Shown here: piece after piece, positions 40,704-49,500 of the stretch
Numbering within the stretch: the stretch's first letter is position 1
Layout of the letters: each line of letters begins with the position of its first letter
Origin: Paenibacillus sp. FSL R5-0345
GTDB taxonomy: Bacteria > Bacillota > Bacilli > Paenibacillales > Paenibacillaceae
NCBI RefSeq assembly: GCF_000758585.1
Contig: NZ_CP009281.1
Coordinates: forward strand, 1,302,001 to 1,366,000
DNA: 64,000 nucleotides
Direction of reading: 5' to 3'
The notes under the pieces: model-generated
The model's input: the letters and a program-made list of their open reading frames with translations, nothing else
What the model was told of the DNA's origin: nothing
The model's database searches: none
Made by a program: the position numbers and the translations under genes

Positions 40704-42365
40704 TTGTTGTACGGATTAACCCGTGACTTTATACAGCAGGACGGTATATATATGATGCTTGGAGAACCAGAAGGAATGCCGGTGAGTAAGCTTAATATGG
40801 TTCAGGCTCGTATGCTGATGAACACCGACATTCCTCATCATTTAAGGTTATTACTTAGGGAAATCGATTTGAAGGTTACTATGGAATACGCTGTTCTGCG
40901 TAAAAAAATGCTCAGTCATTTGCTCAAAAGTGAGAAGCTAAGCATGACCTCATTTTTTGGTTTACTACTGCAAATTGCACAAGGGATGGAGGATGGCAGG
41001 TTATATATGCTGCGAGCGGAACAATATGCTTTGCATGGAGATTATATTTTTATTGAAGGCTCGTTGCATAGTGGTAAGGTATACCTAACCTATATTCCTA
41101 TTCAGGGAAATGAGCCTAGTTCTAGGCTGGGAGAATCGCTCAAGTCGCTGATCATGGTGCTAATGGCTTCTATTACAGAGCTTACTGGCAGTGGTGTTCA
41201 AAGAGTATTGCATTACTGTGGGGAAGAAGAATTTACACCAGCAGGCCTCAAGGGTCTTCTCTCAGAGCTTTTGACAGAGGGGGATTCTAGAAGTAGAGAA
41301 ATCAGCAATAACGAAATAATGGCATCTATTCCTCCAAAGATGACAGAAGCAAGTCTGATAGAACCAGAAAGACGAATGCAAGAGAGAGTAAGGGAACTGT
41401 TTGTGAATGAGGTAACTGCTCCTCAGAAAAAAATAAGTGAGCGGAATGAGGAAAAGATTCTGAATACGCAACAGAACGCCGCTCCTTGGTTGAATAGCTA
41501 TTCCAGTTCCAGTCTTAGGTTGAAAGAAGAGGAGAAGTCGCTTCGATCTCTAGAGGATGATAATTTGATAAATTCACAAACCTCAAGCTCAAGAACTTAT
41601 TTAATTCTAGGGTGCCTATTAGGAGATGCTTTATTATGGAAATTCCTATATCTAAATAGTCCAAAGCCGTTGTGGCTAGCCGTTTGTGGGATTGCAACGA
41701 TCGCATTGTTTGTATTGAGTTGGATGGTATGGAGCGGAAGGATAAGGTTTGGAAGTAATGAACAAAAGGATCATACGAATGAGGACCCTGAAGATACAAA
41801 CTGGAGTTCGAGTCGAAGAGAATTGGAGTGGAATTTCGGTAGAAATCCTGTGACAACTACGCGTCCCGCAGCAAAGATTCCAAAGGTAGATCAGTATACA
41901 TCGGATCCTCTATCAAGCGTTCCAACTGCACGAGCTGAATCCAGGATAGAGGAACATAGTTTTGTAACACCACCAGAGCCAATAGCTCCAACTGCTTTAT
42001 TATCACGAGAGGAGACACCTGAGCAGGGCAAACGAAATCACAAGCCAGCTCGAAATGTTCCTTATCTCAAAAGAAATGATGAGGATGAGGCAGAGGCGGA
42101 GACCATTGTGTTAAACCGAACTAGCTTTATTATCGGCCGCTCGGCAGAAGTAGCTCAGTACGTGGAGAGATCCGAAGGAGCTTCAAGAGTGCATGCTGAA
42201 ATATCTAGGAGCCCAGGCGGATACGTGCTAAAGGATCTCGACTCCAGAAATGGAACACTCTTTCAAGGCGAAGCCATGATCCCTTATAAAGAGTACCCGC
42301 TGTCAGAGGGGACCGTATTTAAGATTGTAAAAGGAAGTTACACATTCCACATGGATGAAGCTTAG
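40704..42365 (+). CDS. DUF6382 and FHA domain membrane protein, 553 aa
   Basis: TTG 40704 with AATAGGAGGTGGTGATGC upstream. Residues ~1-170 match DUF6382 (YGLTRDFIQQDGIYMMLGE). Two membrane helices lie at ~300-345. A C-terminal FHA domain (~465-550) has FIIGRSAEVAQ, SRVHAEIS and LDSRNGTLF, the residues that bind phosphothreonine. Proteins of this type close Firmicutes Tad operons and may link the pilus motor to Ser/Thr kinase signalling. No kinase gene is nearby. Confidence 0.82.
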   Translation: MLYGLTRDFIQQDGIYMMLGEPEGMPVSKLNMVQARMLMNTDIPHHLRLLLREIDLKVTMEYAVLRKKMLSHLLKSEKLSMTSFFGLLLQIAQGMEDGRLYMLRAEQYALHGDYIFIEGSLHSGKVYLTYIPIQGNEPSSRLGESLKSLIMVLMASITELTGSGVQRVLHYCGEEEFTPAGLKGLLSELLTEGDSRSREISNNEIMASIPPKMTEASLIEPERRMQERVRELFVNEVTAPQKKISERNEEKILNTQQNAAPWLNSYSSSSLRLKEEEKSLRSLEDDNLINSQTSSSRTYLILGCLLGDALLWKFLYLNSPKPLWLAVCGIATIALFVLSWMVWSGRIRFGSNEQKDHTNEDPEDTNWSSSRRELEWNFGRNPVTTTRPAAKIPKVDQYTSDPLSSVPTARAESRIEEHSFVTPPEPIAPTALLSREETPEQGKRNHKPARNVPYLKRNDEDEAEAETIVLNRTSFIIGRSAEVAQYVERSEGASRVHAEISRSPGGYVLKDLDSRNGTLFQGEAMIPYKEYPLSEGTVFKIVKGSYTFHMDEA

Positions 42366-42389
42366 GATTACAAGTGAATGATGATTCTG

Positions 42390-43295
42390 CTATTTTTGGC
42401 TTTTCAGATCTTCTAAAGCAGCTTGAAGAGTGGGGAATGTAAAGCTAAAACCCTGTTCTAATGCCGCCGCTGGAAGGACGCGTTGCCCTTTGAGCAAGAT
42501 CTCGGACAATTCACCAACTGCTGTTTTTAATAAGAAGGCAGGTAGTGGAAACCAATGTGGCCGTTTATACACTTTCCCGATCGTTCTCCCAAACTCTTCG
42601 TTTGTAACTGGATGTGGAGCAGTCGCATTAACGGGTCCGGAAATGGCGGGATTCTGAATACAATAATCGATCAGACGAACGATATCTGTCAGGTGAATCC
42701 AGGGGACCCACTGGCTTCCTGTGCCAATGTTACCGCCAAAGCCCAGTAAGTAGGGTAGCTTCATTTTTGGGAAGGCACCACTTTCATTGCCAAGTACAAC
42801 ACCGGTACGTAACTTGATTAGACGGATATCTTGGTATGCTTTATCAGAAGCTTCTTCCCAGGTATGAACCACTTCAGAGGGGAAGTCCATAACATGGGCT
42901 GGTGATGATTCACTAAAGGTATCTTGTAAAGAAGTTCCGTAAATAGCTACAGCGGACGCCTGAATGACTACAGACGGTTTGTGCTTCAAACTGTCGAGTA
43001 GCTTAGCAGCAGCGGAAACGGTTGCAAGACGAGATTGCATAATTGCTTTTTTGCCGCTTGGGCTCCAACGCTGGCTAAGAGAAGCTCCAGCAAGATTAGC
43101 CAAGGCATCTGCATTCTCTAGGGGGGCATGATCAGCTTTAAGGGTGTCCCATGTGTGGTAACTCAGTTTAGGATGATATGGCGCAGCTTTAGGTAGATTG
43201 CGACCGACGATGGCGACTTCATTTCCTGCTTGCAGCCAGTATTTTGTTAGTTCACTGCCAATAAAACCGGTGCCGCCACATATTACATATTTCAT
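42390..43295 (-). CDS. TIGR01777 family NAD-binding epimerase-like protein
   Basis: 301 aa from ATG at 43295 (GGAGGCCAACCTT upstream). Rossmann start MKYVICGGTGFIGSELTKYW binds NAD(P); WVPWIHLTDIVRLIDYCI and the C-terminal DUF1731-like end (ILLKGQRVLPAAALEQGFSFTFPTLQAAL) are diagnostic of TIGR01777 (YfcH/SulA-like) proteins. The substrate is unknown. Convergent with the FHA gene, 24 bases apart, and not related to pili. Confidence 0.88.
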   Translation of the reverse strand: MKYVICGGTGFIGSELTKYWLQAGNEVAIVGRNLPKAAPYHPKLSYHTWDTLKADHAPLENADALANLAGASLSQRWSPSGKKAIMQSRLATVSAAAKLLDSLKHKPSVVIQASAVAIYGTSLQDTFSESSPAHVMDFPSEVVHTWEEASDKAYQDIRLIKLRTGVVLGNESGAFPKMKLPYLLGFGGNIGTGSQWVPWIHLTDIVRLIDYCIQNPAISGPVNATAPHPVTNEEFGRTIGKVYKRPHWFPLPAFLLKTAVGELSEILLKGQRVLPAAALEQGFSFTFPTLQAALEDLKSQK

Positions 43296-43335
43296 AAGGT
43301 TGGCCTCCGTTCTGAACACGACATTCGATAAACAA

Positions 43336-43800
43336 TCACTTAAATAAATGCTGGTAAGCAGAGTAATCGATTTTGTTCTTTTCGAGAAAATTGACGAGGA
43401 AACGATTGTCACGCCGCGGTGTGGCGACTATGTAACCTTTAATGCAGTGATCACGAGTAACCTCTTTCGCATTGCTTTCCACTGCGATTTTTCCGATCTC
43501 AGCAGCAATAGAATGTTTGGCGATATCGCGAAACGGACTAGGCACAGGTTGAACAAGCTGGTCTAAAAAAGCTTTGGATTCATCACTCCAGAGTGATCGG
43601 CTGCGTTCTACCCAGTAATTTTGCCAGTCCAGCTTAGATTTTCCATCGGCTTTCGGCAATACCTTTAGGAATTTTCGGAACATAAAAAAACCGCCGATAC
43701 ACATGGAACCCAGCAGCATAAATGTCCAGAAAGCGATAGAGTTCATGAACCAATTGCTCGGTGTTGCGGATAATAAACCAAGTCCTGATTGGATAGACAT
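43336..43800 (-). CDS. DUF2621 (YneK-like) membrane protein, 154 aa
   Basis: ATG at 43800, preceded by AAAAGGTGGTGTATGC. One membrane helix at ~18-40 (MNSIAFWTFMLLGSMCIGGFFMF), then a cytoplasmic part with DWQNYWVERSRSLWSDESKAFLDQLVQPVPSPFRDIAKHSIA, typical of DUF2621. Function unknown; conserved in Bacillales. 40 bases before the epimerase-like gene, possibly co-transcribed with it. Confidence 0.75.
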   Translation of the reverse strand: MSIQSGLGLLSATPSNWFMNSIAFWTFMLLGSMCIGGFFMFRKFLKVLPKADGKSKLDWQNYWVERSRSLWSDESKAFLDQLVQPVPSPFRDIAKHSIAAEIGKIAVESNAKEVTRDHCIKGYIVATPRRDNRFLVNFLEKNKIDYSAYQHLFK

Positions 43801-43972
43801 GCATACACCACCTTTTGGCAATGAGTATTCTCACATAATTTAATCTCATATTAAAGTATAGCTTATTTCCAAAGTTTTGCGAAGCAGAACCCAGCATATT
43901 GACCTTATCTAGATTTATTTTTCTGATCACGGTAGAATAGGGGGTAATTCGTGAAGGAAAGAGGGAAGAAGT

Positions 43973-45082
43973 ATGCTGAAAATAGGTTCACATGTGTCTT
44001 GCTCGGACAAGGGTCTTTTGACCGCAGCAAATGAAGCAAATGAGTATGGTTCCAGCTCATTTATGATATATACAGGAGCGCCGCAGAACACGCGCCGCAA
44101 GCCGATTGATGCCATGTATCCCGTTGAAGGGAAGCAAGCAATGAAAGAAAATGGTGTGGAGGAGATTGTCGTCCACGCACCTTACATTATTAATCTCGCT
44201 TCCTATAAAGAGAATACGTATCAGTTGGCCGTTGATTTCTTACAAGAAGAAATTCGCCGTACGCATGCGCTTGAGGTCAAGCATATCGTATTACATCCAG
44301 GTGCTTTCACTGATAAGGACGCTGAATATGGTATCCAGCGGATTGCAGACGGCCTTAATGAGGTTCTTGGGGGAACCAATGAAACGGAAGTTCATATCGC
44401 CCTAGAAACTATGGCTGGCAAGGGAACAGAGATCGGACGCAGCTTTGAGGAGATTGCTTCGATCATTGCTAAGGTTGAACATAACGAGCGTTTGTCCGTA
44501 TGTCTTGATACTTGTCACATTCATGATGCTGGCTATGACATCGTTAATGATTTGGATGGCGTTCTTAACCAGTTTGATGAGATTATCGGCTTGAATCGTC
44601 TTGGGGTCATCCACATCAATGACAGCAAAAATCCATGTGGAGCAGGTAAAGACCGTCATACTCCAATTGGATCGGGTTGGATCGGTTTTGATACGATTAA
44701 CAAAATTGTCCATCATGAGAAATTGGCAGGGCTGTCTTTCATTTTGGAAACACCATGGGTGGGTAAGGATGCTAAGAAACAGCGTCCGATGTATGAGGTA
44801 GAGATCGCTTTGCTCCGTGGTAACGTAGCTGAACGATTTGGACCGGAGTTTATAGAAGATGTTGAAACACTCCGCGAGTTTTTTGCTAAGAAGGAGATCG
44901 ATTCCCGTCAGTATGTGCTTAATGTCTGGGAGTTGCTGAAGAACGATGCCAAGGCTAAAAAAGCTGATCCGCGTGAACCGCTGGAGCGTCTATATGACGA
45001 AGTCATCGCTGCCGAGCTGTTCCCTGCGCTGAGCGAGGAAGCAATTAATCATCGCTTGATTGCATGGTTAGCAGGCAAGTAA
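43973..45082 (+). CDS. nfo: Endonuclease IV (deoxyribonuclease IV)
   Basis: 369 aa; GAAAGAGGGAAGAAGT before ATG 43973. A TIM-barrel AP endonuclease with the zinc ligands in [41 protein letters not shown] and LETP. It cuts DNA 5' to abasic sites in base excision repair. The core ends near residue 280; about 85 extra residues ([10 protein letters not shown]...LIAWLAGK), mostly helical, follow. Most bacterial Nfo proteins end near 280-300, so this is an extension. Confidence 0.93.
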   Translation: MLKIGSHVSCSDKGLLTAANEANEYGSSSFMIYTGAPQNTRRKPIDAMYPVEGKQAMKENGVEEIVVHAPYIINLASYKENTYQLAVDFLQEEIRRTHALEVKHIVLHPGAFTDKDAEYGIQRIADGLNEVLGGTNETEVHIALETMAGKGTEIGRSFEEIASIIAKVEHNERLSVCLDTCHIHDAGYDIVNDLDGVLNQFDEIIGLNRLGVIHINDSKNPCGAGKDRHTPIGSGWIGFDTINKIVHHEKLAGLSFILETPWVGKDAKKQRPMYEVEIALLRGNVAERFGPEFIEDVETLREFFAKKEIDSRQYVLNVWELLKNDAKAKKADPREPLERLYDEVIAAELFPALSEEAINHRLIAWLAGK

Positions 45083-45146
45083 GTGCTCGTTCATGCATAA
45101 GCTAGACTTCAGATTGCACATGTAGATGAGAGGATGGGATGGGATC

Positions 45147-46046
45147 ATGGAATTACACGTAAAAAGAAACAATTCGTCAGGTGCCGAATCATATTCCAAC
45201 CGGGCGCGTATGCTCATTTCCTGTCCTGATGGACCGGGAATCGTGGCGGCAGTATCACACTTTCTGTATCAGCATGGTGCGAATATTGTGCAATCGGATC
45301 AGTACACAATGGATCCAGATGGCGGAATGTTCTTTATGAGAGTTGAGTTTGACCTTCCTGAATTAGGAGATCGTCTGGAAGAGATACGATCTTTGTTCGG
45401 CGGAGTGGCTGAACGTTTCAAGATGAACTGGAAAATATTCAATGTTCGTCATAAGAAAAGATTAGCCATATTTGTCTCTAAAGAAGACCATTGTCTTGTG
45501 GAACTTCTCTGGCAGTGGCAAGCTGGCGATCTAGAAGCCGACATCGCTCTCGTTGTTAGTAACCATTTGGATATGAAATCGTATGTCGAGTCCTTCGGCA
45601 TACCTTTCCACCATATTCCAGTTACAGCGGATACTAAGGCTGAGGCGGAAAAACGTCAGCTTGAAGTCATCGGAGACGACATTGATGTTATAATCCTGGC
45701 TCGTTACATGCAGATTATCTCACCGTCGTTTATTGAGCACTATCGTCACCAGATTATTAATATTCATCACTCCTTCCTGCCAGCCTTTATTGGTGGTAAT
45801 CCTTACGCCCAAGCGTATCAACGCGGGGTGAAGATTATCGGAGCAACTGCTCACTATGTTACAGAAGAGCTTGATGGTGGCCCGATTATTGAACAGGATG
45901 TACAGCGGGTTAGCCACAGTGATGATGTCATCGAGCTGAAGCGGATTGGACGCACCATTGAACGGGTTGTTCTGGCTCGTGCAGTGAAGTGGCATATCGA
46001 AGACCGGATCCTCGTCCATCAAAATAAGACTGTAGTGTTTAAATAG
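45147..46046 (+). CDS. purU: Formyltetrahydrofolate deformylase
   Basis: 299 aa from ATG 45147 (AGAGGATGGGATGGGATC upstream). N-terminal ACT domain (RMLISCPDGPGIVAAVSHFLYQHGANIVQSDQY), C-terminal formyltransferase fold with LARYMQIISPSF, NIHHSFLPAFIGGNPYAQAYQRG and a conserved Asp in EELDGGPIIEQD. It hydrolyses 10-formyltetrahydrofolate to formate and tetrahydrofolate, balancing one-carbon units for purine synthesis. Ends before a strong terminator region. Confidence 0.94.
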   Translation: MELHVKRNNSSGAESYSNRARMLISCPDGPGIVAAVSHFLYQHGANIVQSDQYTMDPDGGMFFMRVEFDLPELGDRLEEIRSLFGGVAERFKMNWKIFNVRHKKRLAIFVSKEDHCLVELLWQWQAGDLEADIALVVSNHLDMKSYVESFGIPFHHIPVTADTKAEAEKRQLEVIGDDIDVIILARYMQIISPSFIEHYRHQIINIHHSFLPAFIGGNPYAQAYQRGVKIIGATAHYVTEELDGGPIIEQDVQRVSHSDDVIELKRIGRTIERVVLARAVKWHIEDRILVHQNKTVVFK

Positions 46047-46089
46047 AAAGGTTATTTTCTGGTGAAAGCCTATGGTGTGAACCTGAGCG

Positions 46090-46154
46090 CTTTTTACCGG
46101 AACCCTATAATCTAATAGTTCTCTAAATCTCTACAGGTAAAAAAGCATTTTACC
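46090..46154 (+). promoter_or_regulatory. Possible attenuator-like leader before the second Tad-like locus
   Basis: Segment 1 GCTTTTTACC (46090-46099) can pair with segment 2 GGTAAAAAAGC (46136-46146); segment 2 can also pair with segment 3 TTTTACC (46148-46154). The two helices exclude each other, and an intrinsic terminator follows at once. No known riboswitch consensus is recognised. Confidence 0.35.
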
Positions 46155-46155
46155 A

Positions 46156-46187
46156 GCAGCTTGGCTATTTACGCCAAGTTGCTTTTT
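46156..46187 (+). terminator. Intrinsic terminator between purU and the cpaB-like gene
   Basis: GCAGCTTGGC (46156-46165) pairs with GCCAAGTTGC (46173-46182), 10 bp with one G-U pair, then TTTTT. Ends purU transcription, or acts as an attenuator for the downstream locus. Confidence 0.8.
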
Positions 46188-46225
46188 GTCGTTCTCAAAA
46201 TCGTGTTTTTAAGGAGGTGGAAGGT

Positions 46226-46969
46226 TTGGCTTTACAGCGTGGGCAACTGCTAAAACGCAACTATTTCTTCGCAAGCCTCATTTTGATTACTGGAGTCGGC
46301 GGACTGCTGGGGTATGATCTTTATTTCAAGCCCTACGTGCTCTCCCGAACCGTGGTCAAAATAAAGGTGGAAGGCGGGGAGTTTCTTCCCAAAAACTATG
46401 AGCTGAAAGCAAGTGATGTGTATCTGGACTCTGTTCAGACCAAAGATATACCTTCCGGCGTAATAACTGAAATCGAACAGGTAGAGCACAAGATTACGAA
46501 CGTAAATCTGACTAACGGAAGTATTTTGACAGCGTCGCTAGTGGATGTTAGTGATTTAGAGCCGCTGGAGGATGAAGGGATTTTTCCTATACCAAAGGAG
46601 GCTATCTATGCCATTAATGGTTCTTTGCGAAGCCGGGATAAGGTAGATATTTATCTAGTTGAAGGTGACAAAGAGAAGCAGAGTGAATCGGTTAGTCCGA
46701 ATGTCAACAAGGACGGGGAAGAGCCGATTGGGCAAATTCCACTTAGTGAACCCGTCAAGGAGGTGTTTTTATCTGGAGTCACCGTGAACTATGTGCGAAC
46801 TGAAGATAATAACGATGTGCTAGATTCAGAAAAGGGCAACAACAATAATCGATTCACTTCGACTGGCAAGGTGGCCACACCGGAACTGAAGCTGAAGAAA
46901 AGCGATGGACAACGGCTAGGACATTTTTTGGAGCAGGGGAAAAAGCTGTGGATCGTACGGGTCGAGTAG
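46226..46969 (+). CDS. CpaB-like SAF domain pilus protein, 247 aa
   Basis: TTG 46226 is preceded by TTTTTAAGGAGGTGG at the right distance. One N-terminal membrane helix (YFFASLILITGVGGLLGYDLYF), then a SAF-like region (~40-120: ELKASDVYLDSVQTKDIPSGVITEIEQVEHKITNVNLTNGSILTASLV) and a CpaB-type C-terminal half with VDIYLVEG. CpaB/RcpC proteins belong to Tad machines and may bind peptidoglycan or gate the channel. First gene of the second Tad-like locus. Confidence 0.78.
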   Translation: MALQRGQLLKRNYFFASLILITGVGGLLGYDLYFKPYVLSRTVVKIKVEGGEFLPKNYELKASDVYLDSVQTKDIPSGVITEIEQVEHKITNVNLTNGSILTASLVDVSDLEPLEDEGIFPIPKEAIYAINGSLRSRDKVDIYLVEGDKEKQSESVSPNVNKDGEEPIGQIPLSEPVKEVFLSGVTVNYVRTEDNNDVLDSEKGNNNNRFTSTGKVATPELKLKKSDGQRLGHFLEQGKKLWIVRVE

Positions 46970-46981
46970 GAGGGAAGAGTC

Positions 46982-48046
46982 TTGAAAATTTTTAGTCTAG
47001 GCATAGATCAGTTAACGATTAATGATATCAAAAATGCGGGATTTATAGTAATCACACAAAGTGTACTTCCTGATCCATCTCATGTAGAGAACCATATGCT
47101 AATGGTTACTAGTGACCAGATTAAAGCTCAGTCACTTAGCGAACTGCGCCGGAATTATCCAAGTTCAACGATCCTATATGTATATTTGCAAAAGGGAATA
47201 AGTGGTTACCAAGCTGTACATATGCTCTGTGAAAGCTTAGGTATCTATTTCATCCCTCCTCGTTCTACCTCGTCAGTGGTGATAGAGAAAATTCGTTTTA
47301 TTTTAGACGAGGATGGGGAGGAGCGGGGCAATCTGGTTGGATTTTTTGGCTCAGGTCCGGGAATTGGTTGTACAAGTGTAGCCAAACTATTCGCAAGGCG
47401 GATTGCTGCGTCAGGTCTCCGTGTTATTGTCCTTGGGCTTGATTTATATGATCCCGGACATGATCGTAAAGCGACCATCAGTCTTGATAGGCTTCGGTCA
47501 AGGCTTACAGGGAAAATGATACATGATGAGGATTTTGAACAATTCATTAAGCAAGATGGTTATATGTATCTTCCAGGCAATTACGATTACTTGAGCGCAC
47601 AAGACTATCAGGAGGATGAGATTGAATATTTTTTGGCTAGGGCTGGAGCGAATGCGGATGTGGTTATTGCTGACTTTGGCTCAATTCCGGAAAGCGCTGC
47701 ATGGTATGTTGGAATGCACAAATCGGCACTACGCATGATCGTCACTCATCCGAAGCATGAATACAGACTTGAACCTCTACTAGAGCTTGCGGGGCATATG
47801 GATCTACGTCCACATGATTTTCAACTGATTATTAACCGCAGCAATGTAGAAGAAATATCTTCACCTAAAAATCTTGCGCTTCGCTTTGGGACTGAAATCT
47901 TACTGGAGCTACCGTATTACCAGCCCTTGCAGGAGAGCTTGCCGTTAGGGAAAAAGGAACTGCAGTATGTAGATGATAAGGTACATTCTCTGCTAGTGTC
48001 GATGGGGCTAGCACCAGAAGCTAAAAAGAAAGGTATATTCCTATGA
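46982..48046 (+). CDS. CpaE/TadZ-like ATPase-fold protein, 354 aa
   Basis: TTG 46982 with AGGAGGGAAGAGTC upstream. An N-terminal response-regulator-like half (~1-110) and a MinD/ParA-fold C-terminal half (VIVLGLDLYDPGHD; ANADVVIADFGSIPESAAW). The P-loop reads FFGSGPGIGCTS (~121-132); the usual Lys of KGGxGKT is replaced by Cys, so ATP hydrolysis is doubtful, as in some TadZ proteins. CpaE/TadZ places the pilus apparatus. ATGA-like overlap with the next gene. Confidence 0.75.
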   Translation: MKIFSLGIDQLTINDIKNAGFIVITQSVLPDPSHVENHMLMVTSDQIKAQSLSELRRNYPSSTILYVYLQKGISGYQAVHMLCESLGIYFIPPRSTSSVVIEKIRFILDEDGEERGNLVGFFGSGPGIGCTSVAKLFARRIAASGLRVIVLGLDLYDPGHDRKATISLDRLRSRLTGKMIHDEDFEQFIKQDGYMYLPGNYDYLSAQDYQEDEIEYFLARAGANADVVIADFGSIPESAAWYVGMHKSALRMIVTHPKHEYRLEPLLELAGHMDLRPHDFQLIINRSNVEEISSPKNLALRFGTEILLELPYYQPLQESLPLGKKELQYVDDKVHSLLVSMGLAPEAKKKGIFL

Positions 48047-49488
48047 ACGGAAATCAAACGAAGCGTCCGTTGTTCTCTCTGAAACAAAGCATTCTGCGCT
48101 TGAGTAAACCGGGTAAGGAAGACTTTTATACATTTTTGCAAAAAATGAAAAATGATATGAACCAAGGGCTGGAGCGTGAGGATGATGCCTACTTCGAGCT
48201 AAATGCGAAGGCACTAATTGGCGATCCGCAGGCAGTTAGCTTTTTTATGAATGGGATAGAAAAGTATTTACGGAAGACTCCATTTACGGGCAAGGTTCCA
48301 GAAGCATACCGGACGGTGGCAGAAGCGCTCTATCATGAGTGGAAGGGCTTTGGACCGGCATATCGTTGGTTTACTGATCGTGCATACAGTGAGTCAACGG
48401 GGCTCCAGATGATTGGAAAGCAAATTTTTTATAATCATAAAGGTGAGTTTGTAGCTTATCCGTACGAGATGCCTTCTCTAGATCGGGTGGAGCAGTTAAA
48501 GCGTTCTTTATTAAAAAGTGATCCCAACAAAAAGCTGAACAAGGACAACCCTTCGGTGGAGTTCAAAATGGATGATCCGCTCTGGCCCGGTCGATTTATC
48601 CGACTTGCCATTTGGGTATCCCCGAGAGTATGGGATGGATTCACCACCATATCACTGCGGCGGCAGGTTGTAGAGTTCCTGAGTCTAGAAGATCAAGCAG
48701 GTACGGAATGTATTCCAGCGGAAGCGGTTGAAATGATTCGGGCGTTATCATCCACTTTTCGCAATACCATAATTGCGGGTGCTGTTGGATCAGGAAAAAC
48801 AACCTTTGCAAATACGATCGTCGGCGAGCAACTGCTTGGATCCTCGTCTTGTATGGGTGTGGTGATGATAGAGAAGCATCCGGAGTCGATTTTACCTTAT
48901 CAGATTAAAGGGCATCGAATTATTCCGATACAAGCTGCAAACGAGGAATTAATGGAGGTGGGGGTAGAGTCACTGCGGCATGACCCAAACATTTTGTATA
49001 TGACAGAAATGCGGTATAACGAATGGGAATTTTACCTGTGGAGTGGGGAGAAGGGATATGACGGTATCACCGGAACCTTCCACACCGTGGATTCGGAGGA
49101 CATTCCTTATCAAGGCGCTTTTGCCGTGTCGACAAGAATTGGCGGGAGTCTTAAGGGACATTTAATCTCTGCACTGAAATCATGCGAGCTAGTTTTTATT
49201 TTGGAGAGTGTTCCAAATGGGAAGAAGCGGCTGACGCGAATATCGGAAGTCTTTTATGAAGAGGAAAAGAACTCTGTATTTGCGAATGATCTGATGCGCT
49301 GGGAGCCTCAGAATATGAGTTGGTCTTATAATGACAAGCTGACGAAGAGCTTGATTCTGAAGATGTCTAAGAAAAATGAGCAGGCGACACAGTTGCTTCA
49401 GAAAGAGCTAGGACGACTTGCAACCGCAAAGTCAATGGATCAGCCAATTAAGGAAAGCTTGAAATCTAAGATCATTCTTAACGAGTAA
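48043..49488 (+). CDS. TadA/CpaF-like secretion ATPase, 481 aa
   Basis: Start overlaps the CpaE-like stop (ATGA). PilT/GspE-type ATPase with Walker A AGAVGSGKTTFAN (~245-257), an acidic Walker B region (DPNILYMTEMRYNE) and a GTFHT segment matching the 'STGHANS' region of TadA. Sequence around these motifs is very different from TadA fragment 33855-34223, so this is a second, divergent motor. It should power the TadB/TadC-like platform encoded next. Whether it can replace the split TadA is unknown. Confidence 0.82.
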   Translation: MNGNQTKRPLFSLKQSILRLSKPGKEDFYTFLQKMKNDMNQGLEREDDAYFELNAKALIGDPQAVSFFMNGIEKYLRKTPFTGKVPEAYRTVAEALYHEWKGFGPAYRWFTDRAYSESTGLQMIGKQIFYNHKGEFVAYPYEMPSLDRVEQLKRSLLKSDPNKKLNKDNPSVEFKMDDPLWPGRFIRLAIWVSPRVWDGFTTISLRRQVVEFLSLEDQAGTECIPAEAVEMIRALSSTFRNTIIAGAVGSGKTTFANTIVGEQLLGSSSCMGVVMIEKHPESILPYQIKGHRIIPIQAANEELMEVGVESLRHDPNILYMTEMRYNEWEFYLWSGEKGYDGITGTFHTVDSEDIPYQGAFAVSTRIGGSLKGHLISALKSCELVFILESVPNGKKRLTRISEVFYEEEKNSVFANDLMRWEPQNMSWSYNDKLTKSLILKMSKKNEQATQLLQKELGRLATAKSMDQPIKESLKSKIILNE

Positions 49489-49500
49489 GGGGGTGAAACT

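Noticed and set aside
40704..42365. FHA protein as part of a type VI or type VII secretion system
   Set aside because: DUF6382 and position after the prepilin peptidase fit Firmicutes Tad loci; no T6SS or T7SS gene is near.
46050..46155. A c-di-GMP (GEMM) or other known riboswitch before the second Tad-like locus
   Set aside because: The conserved GEMM sequences are absent; only generic alternative pairings are visible, so no class was assigned.
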